NCBI GenBank assembly: GCA_905221605.1
Contig: CAJNDS010002079.1
Coordinates: 1,543,501-1,607,500, forward strand
Direction of reading: 5' to 3'
Length of the DNA: 64,000 nt
From: Symbiodinium natans
Lineage: Eukaryota > Sar > Dinophyceae > Suessiales > Symbiodiniaceae
A program made the position numbers and the translations under genes. Shown one piece after another: positions 12,201-24,200 of this stretch. How positions within the stretch are numbered: position 1 is the first letter of the stretch; every line of letters begins with the position of its first letter. Under the pieces are notes generated by a model that ran no database searches, was not told the DNA's origin, and worked only from the letters and a program-made list of their open reading frames with translations.

Positions 12201-15200
12201 AGAGGAATTGCACGATTGACGTTTTGGAGTTGTCGTGTTTTAGGGCTTGGGGCTTGGGAGATGTGCCGTACTCTTGCTTGCTTTCTTTTGTTTCAGGTTG
12301 TTTGGCTTTGTCTAGCCCTAAACCCTAAACCCTTAGAACACCCTGAGCCCTGGGGTTCTAAACCCCAAGGTCTCGCAAAGGGCTCCCAAGCCGCTCTTAA
12401 CTCTGGTGCCTCAAGCCCTGAATCCTTTTTCAAGCTGGTCCAAAAACTTGAGTCGTGTTTCTGTTTCAGGCTTCAGGGTTTAGGGTTTAGGATTTAGAGG
12501 GTTTGAGTGGTTTGGGGAGTTTGGGGGCCTTGGGTTTCCAGTTTTGGGGTTGAGGGTGTATGTTTCAGGGCTTTCTGGTTTTGAAGAATTTGGGGTAGGG
12601 GTCCGCCCCAAACCCTAAACCCTCAACGCACAGCCCTCAACCCTAAACCCCAACCCTAAACCCTAAACCCTAGTAGTGCAAGTCCATTGTTTCAGGTCGC
12701 AGAAAGCCATTACAAACCCTAAAAGTTCGGCGGCTCTAGCACAATAAACGTAGGTTGGGATGTTCCCCCTTGTACCAACAGTCCTTAACCCTAAGGGTCC
12801 ATGTGCCTAAATATGGAATACTAAGTATGGAATACTTGGGCCCTTGAACCTCCTTGATAGGGACTTGGGGGCCCAAGTATATAACAATGAGGTACATGGA
12901 CCCTTAGGGTAGTAGGAAGTTTAGTACCCCCGATTAGAAGCCCCAGTAAGGACTGTTCGTGTAAGGGAGAACATCCAAAAACAATTGGGTACTTGGACCT
13001 TCCGAGATCCAAATCTGCGCGCTAGTCATGAAACACGCCCCCTCTTGTGACGAGTGCTATCTGGATACTCTAGCTCCCTATAGGTAGAGCCCACTTTGAA
13101 AAAAAACAGGCTCCCTAACCGTAAACTCTCAACCCAAAACACTAAAAACCTCAAAGCTCAAAGCCCAAAGCCCTAACCACAAACCCCAAACCCCCAAACT
13201 CCAAACCCCACATCCCAAACCCCAAACCCCAAGCCCCAAGCCCCAAGCCCCAAACCCCAAACCCCAAACCCCAAACCCTATCCCAAGCCCTAGAGGCCTT
13301 ATCCCTGTAAAGCCTACTGCTCAGGTGATTATCAAGGGCACGGAGTACTACGACGGGCAGCTGAAGCGTTATGCGCCCCGCCGCCGATCAAAGCCCCGTG
13401 TAAGGGTTTCAGGGTTTAGGGTCTAGGGTTTAGGGTTTAGGGTTTAGGGTTTAGGGTTTAGGGTTCAGGGTTTAGGGTTTAGGGTTTAGGGTTTAGGGTT
13501 TAGGGTTTAGGGTTTAGGGTTGTGGAAGAAAGTTTACCTGCAACCCCATACCTGACAATATAGCTCCCCGATGTTCGCACCTACAGCATCGTGTTGCCTT
13601 CACAAGCTCCAATTCTAGTGAGGAGCACGTCTCTTATGTCGCTTTGCCGGCTACAAACCACCCCCAAACCCCCCTAAACCCTAAACCCTAAACCCTAAAC
13701 CCCAAACCCCAAAGCTTTTGTTGGTCTGTGGCCGGCAGAAGCTTTGGCAGCGCGAAGCACGCAACAGTCGCCCAGATGGCAAGGACAGAAGAACAAACGA
13801 ATAACCTTAGCTCCCTAGATCCTTAACACCGAGGTTCCCCCTGAACAAACATTAAACCCCACACCCTGCAACACCATTGCCTTAGAAACCGAATTGCATT
13901 CTAAAAAAGTTAGCTCCTTTTGGAGGCCCCCCTGAAACCTGAAAAGAAAAGACATGGTAGGGCCACGTGCTCAGGTGGACTTTCCCATCACCGACGTGCT
14001 GCAGATGACGCGCTGCTCAGTGTAGGGGTTTTCTGGCATCCCAGGCTCAGCTCAAGGGTTTAGGGTTTAGGGTTTAGGGTTTAGGGTTTAGGGTTTAGGG
14101 TTTAGGGTTTAGGGTTTAGGGTTTCGGGGCTAAACCTTGAAGCCTAGCCCGCGGAACACTAAACCCTATAGATTCCTGAAATACACCCTAATCAGGTTGT
14201 TACAGTACATGGAGCGGGCCTCGCCAGAGCCCGAAAACAGCTGCTCTGTTGGTTTTGGAGTTTGGGGTATAGTATAGGGTCTGGGGTCTCCATTGATGAT
14301 AACCCTTAAAGTTGCCCTCTTTTGGTGACGGTCCCCCCCCCCCGCCTATACGCTCTTAAATCAAACAACAGTTTATCACGCACTCCTGAACGATGCAGAA
14401 AAGGAGCTTCGCAAACAGACCCTAGTCTAGAACAACCCTACCCCCTGAACCCCCTATTCGGCCACACGTTTTGCAGAATGTTCCCTCGATCCTAGGCAGT
14501 TGGGGTGGGGGGGAGGAGGAGGAGTCTTTTGGGGAGGATTGTGGCTGAAAGGGAGACCTAAACCGAACTCAGGAACCTCTTCGGAACCCAGCAGGTGAGC
14601 TTAACAAAGCGAGCGAGCCAGGAGCAGAGAGAGAGAGAGAGAGAGAGATCAGTAGTAATTATGCATGTTCAGAAACACCAAGCACGCTGATAACCCCTTC
14701 CCCCAAAAAAAAGTGAACACCAACATCGATAAATCCCCAAAGCCCTAAACCCCAACCATCCATTCTCAAGAACTAGGATGGGTCGCGCTGGCCGGCCGCA
14801 GTTCGACTCGGAAGCCCGCGCCGTGATCATGGTGCATGAGCAACCGGGACTTCGTTGTGGGCAGAGGGTAAAGAGTTTAGCGTTCAGGGAACTCGGTTTC
14901 AGTAGTGATGTAATGCGGGGTTCAGCGATGATGTTTGGTAAGGCTCACAACTAACTCGATCTTAGAACAAGCGATTAATCCTAGGACGCAGAGTAGGGAT
15001 TTTGCCCCTTTTCTTAGGGTTCAGGTTCCCGTATCAGCCTCTTTAAACCAAAACAAGGGCACCCTTGCGATTTGTAGGTTACTCTTGGGTCTAGCATCTT
15101 ATGTAATTAGGTAGTTCCCCTTGTTTTTAACGAAGGCCCACAAGTGAGTACCAAGTGCCAATCAGGGGTGTCATGCTGCGCAAGCCCTGAACCCAACACC

Positions 15201-18200
15201 TGCAAGCCCACTGCAAGCACTCATATCTCTTGGTCTTCCCATCCATCCCTTGGTTTTGCACGCCGTTGCATGCGGTGGTCAAAATCTTATCATTCCCGCG
15301 GAGCAGGTTCAGGGCCTAGGAATTGGGGTTTCGCTGTAGTGCTTTGGGTTTAGGGTTTGGGGCAAAGGGTTCGCGATTTCTCAGTTCTGCGATCTGTGGC
15401 TGGAAGCTCTCGACACATGGCCGGACGCAGCGGAACCCATTCTCAAGATTTGTTGTTGCTGCTTGTGGTTGCCGCGGGCGGGTTCATGTGTCTTACGGTT
15501 CAAACACCGTCTCCCCTCACCCCACCCATCCATGTACCTATATACCTGTACAGTACATACTTGGCCCTAAAGCTACTAGACAGGAATCCCCGTTAGCAGC
15601 AAGCATGTACCGTATCGGTACGTGGATCATTACGGTACATGAGCCTTGTTTTGGCCCCCCTGAGTCCCCCTTGATAAGCCTTACGTAAGCTTTCCCACCC
15701 GATTTCCCACCCGATTTCCCACCCGGGGATCAGCCTCCAAAACCTTCAAACCCTACCCCCCACCCAGCTCTAAACTCTAAGCTTTACCAAAAGACCCCAA
15801 GGCCTAGGTGTTTTACTATAAAGCACCTTAGAAGATTCCTGCTTAACCTATGTAGCAAGATAGGTTTGGGGTTCTACAGGTAAGCCCATGGACCTGCACC
15901 GACACTAAGGCCGAAGAAGAACTTCTACCGCCGCTTCATTTACGAGCCGTTCCCGGCACCTCGGCTTTGTGACTTTTTACCTTCATGGCTCCCCTTGGTG
16001 CCTGGCATTGATTTGTTTGTTGGGTGTTAGGGTTTAGGGTTTGGGGTTTAGGGCTTAGGGCCTAGGGTTTAGGGTTTAGGGTTTAGGGTTTAGGGTTTAG
16101 GGTTTAGGGTTTAGCGTTTAGGGTTTAGGGTTTAGGGTTGGGGGAGGGGTTGCTTTGCCTGCTTGCATTTTTGGGGCTTGCAGATATTGCAAGAGAAGAG
16201 CAAGCAGAATCAAAGAGTCAGGACCAGTGAAAACAACACATGCACTGTCTGCGATTCCTATGACTCCCAGGCAGAACCGCTACTCCCTTGCTTCCGGGTT
16301 TGCTTCCCTTCTACCCTTAACACCAACGCCGCATCAAGAAACAAGGGGTTGGGGTTTAGGGTTTAGGGTTTAATTAGGGTTTAGGGTTTAGGGTTTAGGG
16401 TTTAGGGTTTAGGGTTTAGGGTTTAGGGTTTAGGGTTTAGGGGGTTAGGCTTCCGGATGCTTCGGGAGGCCCTGAGAAACCCAAAGCACAGCGGATCTAC
16501 TTTTGAGATCGCGCACAGAGTCTGAGATTATGGGTGTATCCCGGTTGCCGACCTAGAATTCAGGAGCTATGGGGGTCAGGGCTTAGGGTTTAGGGCTATG
16601 TTTAGGTTTGCAGGGTTTAGGGTGCAGGGCTTGGTATCGGAATTAGTGGCTTCTTACATTGTTTTCGAGGGTTTGGGGTTCACCTCAAACCCTAAACCCT
16701 AGGCCCTAACCCTGAACCCTAAACCCCGAAACAAACACCAAGACCTACGTACCTTCCACAAGGTGGAGTCCTCGCTGCACGAGCAGCTGACGGACCACCT
16801 CAATGCTGAAATTGTGGCCAAGACGATCAGGCGAGCTGCGCATGTGGGTTTGGCAACCCGAAACCCTAAACCCTAAACCCTAAACCGTGAAGACTGGGGA
16901 GGCTTCGGTGTCAGGATCGTGGCCTAAATCCTCTACTTTAAGTGGGATACTAAGTACCCTGAACCTCCAAGTAGGGGTTCCGAGTCATCCGTGATAGGGT
17001 TTAGCTTAGTTTTCGGCCTTAGGATTCGAGGGGTTGGGGTTTTAGGGCTCAGGGTGTCTGGGCTCAACAGCGCGAGGAGGTAGCCCTAAACCCTAAACCT
17101 TACTCCCTGAACCCTGAACCCGAAACCCTAAACCCTAAACCCGAAACCCTCCGGAAACCTTGCGGCAACCTCAGAGGACACGCGAGGAAGCCATCGACTA
17201 TGTCACCTGGACACGCCCTGCCTTGGGTGTTGGGCTTTGGGTCATCGGGTGCTGGCTTGGGGGGTGTAGGACTTAGGGTTTTAGGGTTCAGGGCTTAGGG
17301 AGAGCAACCTTTCGTATGATTTCGGGAACAGGCCTCGTTTAGAGTTCATAGCGGTTTGGTGTTATAAGCGCCTCGGGTTACCTCAGGTAATGTTTGTTTT
17401 TGTACGGTTTAGGATTACGCTAAACCCGGATAACCCTGAACCCTGGGCCCTGGACCCTCAGGGTTTAGGGTTTAGGCACGTGGAGGTTTGGCTTGTCCTC
17501 AACGCCATCCAGTACTACGGGGGGTGTGTTTCCCCAAATTAGGGTTTAGGGTGCAGGGTTAGGGCTTAGGGTGTAGGGCTTGGAGTTTAGAGTTTTAGCC
17601 TGCTTTTAGGGTTCCTTGATGAAGGTGTAAAAGCGGATGGTCGTATCTTTGGGTGTAGATACAGGGGGTACCCTTTTAGGGGAAGCTCTAGTATGGTTCC
17701 AATCTTGGGGTTATTCTTGCTGTCATGCTGTGTCACTGTGTCCAAGAGTGGCTTAGGATTTAGCTGGGAGCTCACTTAGTTCACTGGCAAACCGGCCCGA
17801 GGGTCGTAAACCCCAAGCCTGAAACATTTGGGGGGGTGGGGGGGTGGGGGGGTTGTACCCTAAACCCTAAACCCTAAACCCTAAACCCTAAACCCTAAAC
17901 CCTAAACCCTAAAGGACCTACTTCTTCCGCCGCCTCACCGCAAACCCCGCCTACTACGACCAGCAGGCTCATGCTCCGTACCTCCCAGGGTTTATAAGGG
18001 TTTAGGGTTCAGGGTTTAGGGTTTAGGGTTTAGGGTTTAGGGTTTAGGGGTTCCTAAACCCCTTAAAAAGTGGAGCCTCCGGCTGCCCAAAGCCCTCAAC
18101 CGCAGAGGCCCTTAAACTCCGGGTTCTAGGGCTTGCGGTTTATAAGGATTTTAGGGCTTTTGTGTTTTTTTTTGGGTTTTTGTTTTTTTTTACAGGTTTT

Positions 18201-21200
18201 TGGGGCTTTTAGGTTTTTTTTGGGTTCGTAGGGCTTTTAGGGTCTTGTGTAAACACGCAAGGCGGCGCTGCTCGAGACCCCCGACTTCGAGAAGCAGAAG
18301 GCCGAGAGGGCAAGATTCTGTCGCTACACTTGGGGGTTTAGGGTTTAGGGTTTAGGGTTTAGGGTTTAGGGTTTAGGGTTTAGGGTTTGCCCTGATACCT
18401 TGGTAGCCCAGTGATACCCTTTACTTTTTTTTGGCTCTGGCTTCCCTTGTGAAGTAACCAACCAAACAAAAGGTGCCCTGATGGTTACTGGGCTACCAAG
18501 TACATGAAGAGGCGCTAGCACTGGCATGTCCCCCCTTGTTTGGGTTGTGCTTTGGGATACTTTTTCCATTCCCCTTCTTTCCTGATAAGGGAACCCGTTC
18601 ATAAATCATGTTCGAAGGGTGTAAAGCACAACCCAGTTATGCCAACCGTCCTTTCTAGGGACTATAAAAGGGGGGCAATGACTACAATCCCTATTAAGGA
18701 CTGCTAGTCTAAGGCGGAACATCCCGGGCCTAACACCCTGCCCTCAACCCCGACGATGCAAAACTCCAATTTCCCGATACAAAACTCCAATATTAGGGTT
18801 TAGGGTTTAGGGTTTAGGGTTTAGGGTTTAGGGTTTAGGGTTTAGGGTTTAGGGCTTTTCCAACCCACAGCTCCCAAGTCCCAAACCTTGTGGGAGGCTC
18901 CGGAGTGTGAAATCCCCCAACTTTTAGGGCCTGAGCCTGCAACCGTAAATCTCACCAACTCTCAAACCTCAACTCTCAATCCTCAGCTTGTCTAGGCCCG
19001 CTTCCAGGGAGCCCGTGTGCCTTCTGTCTCCGTCTGTGTCTCCGTGTATGTTTTTTTAGTGGGCTTGGGGGCAAGTGATGTTAGAAGCCCCCCTAAACAA
19101 GCTGGGGAACCGTTTATGCCCTGGTGCTCGGAGATCTACTAAAAGAACGTTATTAACACAAGTTCTTCGGATGATGTAGAGCACAGTGTGGTTACCTTGT
19201 GGTACTGTGGCGTATGTTCCTTGGCCAGAAACCCTAAACCCCAAACCCTGAACCCTAAATCCTAAACCCTAAGTCCTAAACCCTAAACCCTAAACCCTAA
19301 ACCCTAAACCCTAAACAGAAACCCAGCAAGTCCTTCTGCAGGACATGCTGGCAAACTACATTGAGCGGCTCATGAACAAGTGCTTGGACGAGCTCATCCG
19401 ATCAGGCGTCCCAGCCGAGACTGCACGACGAACCTTGTGCAGGGAACGGCCGTTTAGGGAGCACAGGGTTTAGGCCTTTCATTCCCCCACAAGAGATTGA
19501 AAAGTCCTATACAAAGCCTAACGCCAGTCACAAAGACAAAGCTCTTTGAAAAGGGGCCCCGTCTTAAAATGGGTCTGTCGCTACTCTAGAACAAGTTCTC
19601 AGACGATTACAACCCCCAGGCCCCAAACCTTGCGGTACCCTAAACCCTAAGCCCTAAACCCCAAACCCTAAACCCTAAACCCTCAACCCCTAAACCCCTA
19701 AACCCTAAACAGGGGATATGTCAGGCAAGCCAGGGAAGCTCTGCACCCTGAACCCTAAAAGCTCTTGACCCTGGCGTTAGGGTTTAGGGTTTAGGGTTTA
19801 GGGTTAAGGGTTTAGTGTTTAGGGTTTGGGGGTCAGGGTTCAGAGTTTAAGGTTTAGGAAGCCCCCCCCAAACCCACTCCAGCGAATCCGCAAGAGCCCT
19901 TTCACAACTCCTGCAAGCGTCCAAACCCATTCCAAGCCTAAACCCTAATCACCCTAATCCCTTCAAACCATGAAACCTAAACCCCTAACCCCCCATCAAC
20001 CCTAAACCCTAAACCCTATACCCTTAACCCTTAACCCTAAACCTCCAAACCCCTCATGCCTCAGCCTAGATACCCCAAAACCCTAAACCCTAAACCCCAA
20101 ACCCTAAACCCTAAACCCCAAACCCTAAACCCTAAACCCTGCCTAAACCCCAAACCCTATGTTTCCTGTACTCAAACCCTCAACCCCTCGAAGGCTGCAT
20201 CGAGCTTCGCGAGGCACAGGTCTCCCCGGGAGGCGTGGGGAAGCCGCCGCGTGGGGTCTCGAGTTTCGGGCTAGGGTTGAAGGTTTCGGGTTTAGGTTAA
20301 CCCTAAACCCTTAACCCTAAACCCTAAGCCCTAAACCCTAAACCCTAAACCCTAAACCGGTTTGGGGTTTAGGTTTAGGGCTTGGGGTTTAGGGTGGGGA
20401 AGGAGTTAGGGTTGACTGCATCGGGGAACTGAGGTCTCAGGCCTCTTGTTGACAAGATCTGTTTTTGGCGGCTTTTGGAATTGGGGCTTTACAGTTCTGT
20501 CAGGTTTGTGATTTGATTGCTGGGGCTGTTGTATGATGATGTTTTTTGTTTTTGTTATGGGGGCGGGGGGGGGGGGAGGCGGGGGCGCGTGGGGTGGTGG
20601 CTTTGGAGGTCAATAGGGTTTGTCTTGGGGGCTTAGGGCTTAGGATTTGGGTTTATGGGGTTTCAGTTCAGAGTCGTAGGCTTTAAGGGGTTTGGGTTAA
20701 ATTCTGCGTTAAGCTCCCAAACCCCCCCCCTCCCCCGGCACGCAAAGCCCTACCCAAACCCTAATTCCCCAAAGCCCTGAAATTTGAATCGTCAACTCCC
20801 AAAAGCCCTGCGCCCCAAACCCTAAACCCTTAACCCTAAATCGTAATCCCCAAACCCCAAACCCTAAACCCCTAAACCCCAAACCCTAAACCCTAAACCC
20901 CAAACCCTAAACCCCTAAACCCCAAACCCCAAACCCTAAACCCCAAACCCCTAAACACCAAACCCTAAACCCTAAACCCCAAACTCTTAGCCCAAAACCC
21001 GAAAACCCCAAAACCCGTCCTCACGGCAGGTGTCGCCTCGGCAGCTGTGGAGCCAACCAAGCTCGGGCGTATCACCTCCTTGCGCCCTTAGGGTTTAGGG
21101 TTTAGGGTTTAGGGTTTAGGGTTTAGGGTTTAGGGTTTAAGTTCTCGGGGTCAGCGTGGTTTGGGGGTTTAGGGTTTAGGGCTTAGGGTTTAGGGCTCAG

Positions 21201-24200
21201 GGTTTACGGCTATAGGATCTGGGGTGTAGGGGTTTAGGGGTGTCATCAGGGGTATAGGGTTTGGGGGTGTCGGGGTGTAGTGGTGTAGTCTTGTAGGGTG
21301 ACGGGTGGGTGGATGAGCAAGCTTGTGAGAAAAGAATGCTAAGGTGAACTTGAACTGCCCAAGATGTTTAGGGTTCAGGGTTTAGGGTTTAGGGTTTTTG
21401 GTTGAGGGTTGAGGGTTGAGGGTTTAGGGTTGGGTGGGTTTGGAGGGGGGCTTTTGGATTTTCTTATTTGGGGCCCGTTCAGGGGCTGAGAGTTAGGGTT
21501 TAGAGTTCGGGTTTCTCGGACTTCCGCTCGGTAATCTGGAGTGGGGCTTAGGGGTTGTAGGCTGTTTTACGCCTTGGAGTGTGTTTCAGAAACCCTAAAC
21601 CCTAAACCAACCCTAAACCCTAAACCCTAAACCTTAAACCCTATGTCCTAGATCCAGCACAGGTACTACCTCAGCCACCGCACTGTGGCACAGCGCGATG
21701 CCCGGTTCTCCAACCAACTGCTCCTGGTGACAAGACACTCTAAACCCTAAACCATAAACCCTATATAAACCCTAAACCTTATATGAGCCTTATAGACCTG
21801 AGAGTCAAAACCCTCGAACCCGGAAAACATGGAACCCCCAAACCCGACTCCCTAGACCTCCCAGACCTTACCTCTAAACCCGAAGACCTTGAACGCTAAA
21901 CCCTCAAACTCTGAAGCCCTAAACCCTAAACACTAAACCTTATAAAGCTCTTTTTGACCAAAACAAGCCTCACTCCTGACCACCAGAGCCCCTTTGGCCC
22001 CAAACCCCTTCCTGGCATGAAGCTTGGGTAGCGGACAAGGGTTATAGGGATTACACTATAACAACCCCCACCCCCGCAAAACAAAGGCAAGTGAATACAC
22101 AAGAAATCGTAAATACCTATATTCGTGTTTAGGGTCAAGGGTTGTTGATTTATGAGGGGACCCTAAACCCTAAACCCCAAACACTAAACCCTAAACCCCA
22201 AACCCCAAACCCCAAACCCTAAACCTTAAAGCCCATGTAGGCCGAACCTCAGGAGAAAGAGTCTGGACCCCAAGAGTCATCCTCGGGATGTATGTAGATT
22301 GCTTAGTAGCTGAATGAGTATGTGGGTTTGGCAACCCTAAACCCTATAAACCCTGAACCCTAAACCCCTACACCGTGAAGAATGGGGAGGCTTCGGCGTC
22401 AGGATGGTGGCCCCAGAACCTCAAAGGTCTACTTGGAGGCTCATGGTACTCAGTAACCCAGTTCTTAGTAGCTGAGTGAGTACACTTTGCACTTTTTGGG
22501 ATACGATAACCCCCCTAGATAGAACTGAAAGTGTAAACTTTTTGGGGGCTTATGACCTCAGCAACTAAGATGGAGACTTTTGGGCTTCCAGAGTTTCGGG
22601 GAGGGGACGAAGCATGAGGGTTCAGGGTTTAGGGTTTAGGGTTTGGGGTTTAGGGTTTCGAGCTTCTGGGCTTAAGGTTTAGGGTTTAGGGTTCAGGGTT
22701 TGGGTTGAAGGCGTTTGCAGCTTACAGCGGTTGATTGCTTAGGAGCTACCAGGGCTTGTCGGATTGAGGTGTACTGGTTGAAGTTACAGGCAGTGACTGA
22801 CAGGCTGCGCTGTAGATTCCCTACTTATAGTCCCATGTAGTTTCTGCCCGCGAGCCTCCCCGTAAGCCCTAAACCCTAAACCCTAAACCCTAACCCTAAA
22901 CCTTAAACCCGAAACGCTACGCCCTAAACTCTACGATGAAGGTTCCAGCGGACCTTGGCCAGAGAGGGCCTGGGATTTGTGGAGATCATGCGGGTGCTTT
23001 GTGAATGCAGGGCCCTCTGGGGTTCAGTTTGTTTCTCCTCCCCACCAACCCTATATCCTGAATCCTGAATCCTAAACCCTAAACCCTAAACCCTAATTTG
23101 GGGGTTTGCACACCTGGACCCCCAAAGCACCCGTATAAGAGCGGCCTGCTACCGCCACATTGCACGGGGCATCTAGTCCAGGTGTCCGGATACTTGGGAG
23201 TTCCTGTCGCATTTAACAGCTTAATATTAAAATTCAGGGTTTAGGGCTTGAAGTTTATGATTTACAGTGTATAAGGTTTAGAGTTCAGGGCTTAGGGCAG
23301 TGCGGATCTTTGGGATGTTTTTTCGGGCTTTGAGGGTTTATGGCTGCATGGGCATGTAAAGCTTGTAGGATGTAGGGCTTAGGTGCAGGGGCTTAGGATT
23401 GATGGTTTCGAGTTGAGGCCTTACCCTAAGGGTCCATGTGCCTCAGGTTTATACACTTGAACCCCAAAGTCCCTATGTAGGAGGTACCTTAAGGCCCCAA
23501 GCATTCCACGTTTAGGCACATGGGCCCTTGGGGCCATAGATCTATACTAGGGGGGCACTTGAGAGGCCGGCTGGAGCCGACTGACCCTTAGGGTTTAGGG
23601 TTTAGGGTTTTGGGGCTTGGGTTTAGGGTTTAGGCTCTGTCAAGGGATGAGGGCTCGATGTGCGCATTGTGTTGGGGGGTGCTCCTAGAAGGGAACTTGC
23701 ACGGATGACCAACCCGCAGATGTAAAAACATAGATTGCATCCCCCTAAACCCTAAACCCTAAACCCTAAACCCTAAACCCTAAGCCCTAAACATCCCCAA
23801 CGCCCGTAGCAGAATCCTGTGCACCCCAAAGTCGCTGGTGGGGTTCGAGGCTTGTGTGGCACATTTTGGAGCCTAATCCCTAAACCCTCAACCCTCAGCA
23901 CTAAACCCTAGGCTGCCAAAACCCAATACCCTAAACCCTAAACCCTAAACCCTAAACCCGCAAACGGGACGCTTGTCGCTGCGCGCTTAAGGCCCAGAGT
24001 ACGACGAGCTGCCGGTCCGCCACAACGAGGTTCTGAACCCAAAGCCCCAGGTTTGGGGTTCAGGGTTTTGCAAGTTAGGTTTTAGGGTCTAGGGTTTAGG
24101 GCTCAGGGTTCAAGGTTAGTCAACCTGAAGCCCCCAAGTCACCCTAAGTTACCCTAAGTTACCCCCAAGTTATCCGAACTCACGCTATGTCACCCTAAAA

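Noticed and set aside
9713-14839. Brr2 (SNRNP200) as the helicase
   Set aside because: The second cassette of Brr2 has lost the canonical GRAGRP motif; here it is intact and the flanks follow ASCC3.
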